Positions 61,850 to 64,000 of a stretch of DNA of 64,000 nucleotides are shown here, piece after piece. A program made the position numbers and the translations under genes. This stretch comes from Alphaproteobacteria bacterium (lineage in GTDB: Bacteria; Pseudomonadota; Alphaproteobacteria; Caulobacterales; Parvularculaceae): NCBI GenBank assembly GCA_030433215.1, contig JAUIMC010000001.1, positions 496,001-560,000 on the forward strand, written 5' to 3'. The notes below the pieces were generated by a model, which was given only the letters and a program-made list of their open reading frames with translations, did no database searches and was not told where the DNA came from. Numbering within the stretch: position 1 is the stretch's first letter; each line of letters begins with the position of its first letter.

Positions 61850-62824
61850 CTAACCCGAACAGCTTGCGCCGCCAAGAACGCAAAACTGCGCGCAGAACGG
61901 GTGGTTGAGTTTTACGGGCTGCGAGGCTTCGGCGAGATTGGCGCCCATTTCGAATTCCTCGTCATAGGGAAGCAGCGTACAGGAGAGAACGACAGGCGCG
62001 GCGGCGCCCTTGCGCTTTACGACCATGCGCGATGTCGCACACATCATGTCCTGCGGCGTCTTGCCGAGGATCGACCAGCAGGCGGTGGTGATTTCGGGAA
62101 CGTCGCGGGCCGGGTCCATTTCTGGAAAGATGACCAGCGCGGCCGGATCATGCGCCTCGAGCGGAATGGCGCGCGCGGCGAACATCGCCGCGAAGCCTTT
62201 GCGCAATTGCGTGTCGTCTTCACCCGTCAGCCCGCGTCCCGCAATGGTGAACCGGAAGCCATTGTCGCGCAGCCATTCAAGGCCCGTCAAAGACGCTTCA
62301 AAGGCCCCTTCGCCGCGTTCCGCGTCATGGCCTGCGGCGCTGTAATGATCGAGGCTGACGCGCAAGGTCAGTTGTTTTGGAAACCGCGCTTGTAACGAAA
62401 GAAGCCCTTCTTGCACCTTCGGGCGCATCATCGGGCGCATGGCGTTGGTCAGAATGAGAACCTCGAAGCCGCGCGCCAGCGCCGCTTCCGTCATCGCGAT
62501 CATATCCGGGTTCAGGAACGGCTCGCCGCCGGTGAAACCGATTTCCCGCGCGCCCATGGCTTTGGCTTCGTCGAGAAAGGGCGCGGCCTCATCAGCGGTC
62601 AGATAAACCAGCCGGTCATTCGTCGGCGAGGATTCGATATAGCAATGGGCGCATTCCACATTGCAGAGCGTGCCGGTGTTGATCCACAGCGTTTCAAGCC
62701 GCGACAGCGGGACTTCGGCGCGAGGCTCGCCCGCCGCAGTCAGGTCTCGGTGCTGAAATTTTGCGGGCGTCCGGGCGCCTGTTTCGCCGTCCATTCTCGT
62801 CATCCGTTTAAGACCGCGCAGCAT
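61850..62824 (-). CDS. Radical SAM protein with C-terminal cysteine cluster
   Basis: This protein of about 324 residues has the radical SAM cluster motif TLCNVECAHCYIES (C-x3-C-x2-C), the GGEP-type SAM motif FTGGEPFLNPD and TLRVSLDHYSA. It has further Cys in ACWSIL, MMCATS and LSCTLLPY, and ends in FCAQFCVLGGASCSG, suggesting an auxiliary iron-sulfur cluster of SPASM/twitch type. The substrate is unknown. The start may be 62824, 62803 or 62794; none has a clear ribosome-binding site, and all lie beyond the terminator at 62829. Confidence 0.82.
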   Translation of the reverse strand: MLRGLKRMTRMDGETGARTPAKFQHRDLTAAGEPRAEVPLSRLETLWINTGTLCNVECAHCYIESSPTNDRLVYLTADEAAPFLDEAKAMGAREIGFTGGEPFLNPDMIAMTEAALARGFEVLILTNAMRPMMRPKVQEGLLSLQARFPKQLTLRVSLDHYSAAGHDAERGEGAFEASLTGLEWLRDNGFRFTIAGRGLTGEDDTQLRKGFAAMFAARAIPLEAHDPAALVIFPEMDPARDVPEITTACWSILGKTPQDMMCATSRMVVKRKGAAAPVVLSCTLLPYDEEFEMGANLAEASQPVKLNHPFCAQFCVLGGASCSG

Positions 62825-62828
62825 AGCG

Positions 62829-62860
62829 AAAACGCCCGCCGGCGGAACCGGCGGGCGTTT
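62829..62860 (-). terminator. Intrinsic terminator after the SYLF gene
   Basis: AAACGCCCGCCGG pairs with CCGGCGGGCGTTT around CGGAA. On the minus strand it ends in TTTT. It lies 27 bases beyond the SYLF stop and directly in front of the radical SAM start. Confidence 0.85.
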
Positions 62861-62887
62861 CAAAGGCGGTCAATTCAGCGTTAGCCG

Positions 62888-63712
62888 CTAATTGTTGTTG
62901 TCTTCCACGGGGCCGATGGGCGCGCCCCAGATGTCGTCGTCGTCATATTCCGGGGTTTCGGGCAAAGGCTCGCCCGTCACCGGATCGACTTTGGCCGGCT
63001 GCACCGGCGCCATCATCGGCTGGGCGCCCGGTTGGTCGCGATGGGCCAGCGCCCAGACGGCGTTCTGCAGGATGTCCGACTGGGGATGAGAAACCTTCTC
63101 GCGGAAGATGATGTCCACCGGGCTGACATTCGCCTGGTAATATTCCCGGTTCCAGCTCTGGCGCGATTTCAGGACCGCGCCTTCCAGGCTGACGCCGCCA
63201 TAAAGCCCGCGCGAGCGCGAGAAGGCGAGAACGTCGACGGTCTGGGCTTTCGCCCCGGCGCCGATCGGTCCGGCCGCCAGCGACAGGTCCGCGCCGAGCT
63301 TCACATTGGTCGACAGCATGTGCTCCATGCCGCGCTGCGTCATGATGAGGAGGATCGTCTCGGAGCCTTCGACGCCGGCCTGGAAGCCGACGGACAGCGA
63401 CCCGATGGTGAAGAAGGTCGGTTCCGACCAGCTGCCGTCGTCATTGCGGGCGAGCATCGCCGCATTGCCGCCGGAGGCGCCGATGATGAAGCCGCCGCGG
63501 ATCGATTTCGGAATGATCACCATGGCTTTCGCCTCGTCCGCCATATCCCAGAGCGGCTCGAAGGCGCTGTCATTGGCGAAATAGTTGACCGTGTCGGCGG
63601 CCTTGACCACCAGCTCCTCGGCCTTTTCCCCTTTGGTTTCGGCGCTCGCCGGCGCGATCGTCATCAAAACCGCCGCGCCCATGGCACCAAGAATGTTCAA
63701 TAGCCGTGTCAT
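62888..63712 (-). CDS. SYLF/Ysc84-domain lipid-binding protein
   Basis: This 274-residue periplasmic protein has a signal peptide (to about residue 24, APASA). The SYLF domain (about 60-215) contains AKAMVIIPKSIRGGFIIGASGGNAAMLAR, SWSEPTFFTIGSLSVGFQAGVEGSETILLIM, GADLSLAAGPIGAGAKAQ and SRSRGLYGGVSLEGAVLKS. The family binds phosphoinositides in eukaryotes; bacterial roles are not settled. The C-terminus is Pro/Asp-rich. The 269 bases from its start to the tRNA hold promoter-like AT patches and a CCCGCCC/GGGCGGG hairpin (63958-63979). Confidence 0.92.
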   Translation of the reverse strand: MTRLLNILGAMGAAVLMTIAPASAETKGEKAEELVVKAADTVNYFANDSAFEPLWDMADEAKAMVIIPKSIRGGFIIGASGGNAAMLARNDDGSWSEPTFFTIGSLSVGFQAGVEGSETILLIMTQRGMEHMLSTNVKLGADLSLAAGPIGAGAKAQTVDVLAFSRSRGLYGGVSLEGAVLKSRQSWNREYYQANVSPVDIIFREKVSHPQSDILQNAVWALAHRDQPGAQPMMAPVQPAKVDPVTGEPLPETPEYDDDDIWGAPIGPVEDNNN

Positions 63713-63981
63713 CTTGCCGGCCTCCTTTCAAAATCCCCGATAATCCCCAGTGAACAGCCGTAAAGCGCCTGAGGTTCGGCTTATAAATATGCCGCTTCGC
63801 CGGGGCCGAAAGAGGGCGGCCCGCAGCGGCGAACATGAATTCTTGGTGAGATTTGCCCCTTGCGTCGAGACCCTTTCGGCCCCGAACCGGCGCTGAACCG
63901 GCCAAAACGGGCCCGCTTGACCTTTTTCTCCGCCGGGGCGAAATGAAGGGACGTTCTCCCGCCCGAAGGCAAGGGCGGGAC

Positions 63982-64000
63982 GCGGGTGTAGCTCAATGGT
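63982..64000 (+). tRNA. Start of a tRNA-Gly gene, cut by the window edge
   Basis: The last 19 bases, GCGGGTGTAGCTCAATGGT, match the acceptor stem and D-arm of alphaproteobacterial tRNA-Gly(GCC). The anticodon lies outside the window, so the amino acid is inferred from the 5' sequence only. Confidence 0.7.

Overview
The window is a G+C-rich bacterial chromosome segment, densely coded on both strands, with a typical alphaproteobacterial gene set. Lineage markers include an aa3-type cytochrome oxidase cluster with the small CoxF-like gene, a RegB/RegA redox two-component pair next to a SenC/SCO gene, a DUF1674 succinate dehydrogenase assembly factor, the two-domain dCTP deaminase, GluQ, DUF1287, and perfect CtrA-type TTAA-N7-TTAA boxes. 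I infer an aerobic alphaproteobacterium, perhaps from the Caulobacterales/Hyphomonadales/Parvularculales side, that degrades intracellular polyhydroxyalkanoate. The family-level placement is a guess. No rRNA, phage, insertion sequence or CRISPR array is visible. The start of a tRNA-Gly is cut by the right edge.

Layout. 1-9 kb: a DUF1330 gene cut by the left edge, etfBA, a HIG1-type membrane protein, a large secreted cysteine-peptidase-like protein behind a CtrA box, qmcA-nfeD, an orphan FitA-like antitoxin with its own palindromes, and small membrane or secreted proteins. 9-12 kb: DUF1287, then tldD-gluQ. 12-21 kb: the cytochrome c oxidase cluster ctaC-ctaD, a terminator and CtrA box, two unknown genes, then ctaB-coxF-ctaG-ctaE, a lipoprotein, DUF983 and surf1. 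A decayed copy of the ctaB 5' end lies in the interruption. 21-26 kb: a CPBP protease with an operator over its promoter, then a four-gene envelope cluster (ExbB/MotA-like channel, OmpA/MotB-like stator, secreted unknown, M23 lipoprotein). Four tandem 7-mers at an exact 11-bp period, matching the Pho box, lie upstream of the cluster.

26-38 kb: a secreted small protein, an M16 peptidase, regB-regA with divergent senC, phaZ, an NAD(P)-binding protein, a VOC protein, polA and a CigR-like protein. 38-46 kb: a probable surface-glycan region with a GT-C-type membrane protein behind a CtrA box, a flippase-like protein, two tandem sulfotransferases, a DUF354 protein and a GT2 glycosyltransferase, followed by ogt. 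46-54 kb: htpX, sdhAF4, an NHL-repeat lipoprotein, an O-methyltransferase-like protein, and a Crp/Fnr regulator divergent from a TonB-dependent receptor. 54-64 kb: a secreted unknown, ypfJ, apaG-trkH, dCTP deaminase, an MFS transporter, about 600 bases without a convincing gene, DUF938 and radical SAM genes, and a SYLF protein.

The most unusual points are the four-unit Pho box array beside the proton-channel/M23 cluster, the ctaB fragment with direct repeats inside the cox cluster, three CtrA boxes at gene starts, palindromic operators in front of small or orphan genes, and the unexplained stretch at 60.6-61.2 kb that ends in a strong minus-strand terminator. All assignments were made by reading the sequence; no database search was run.
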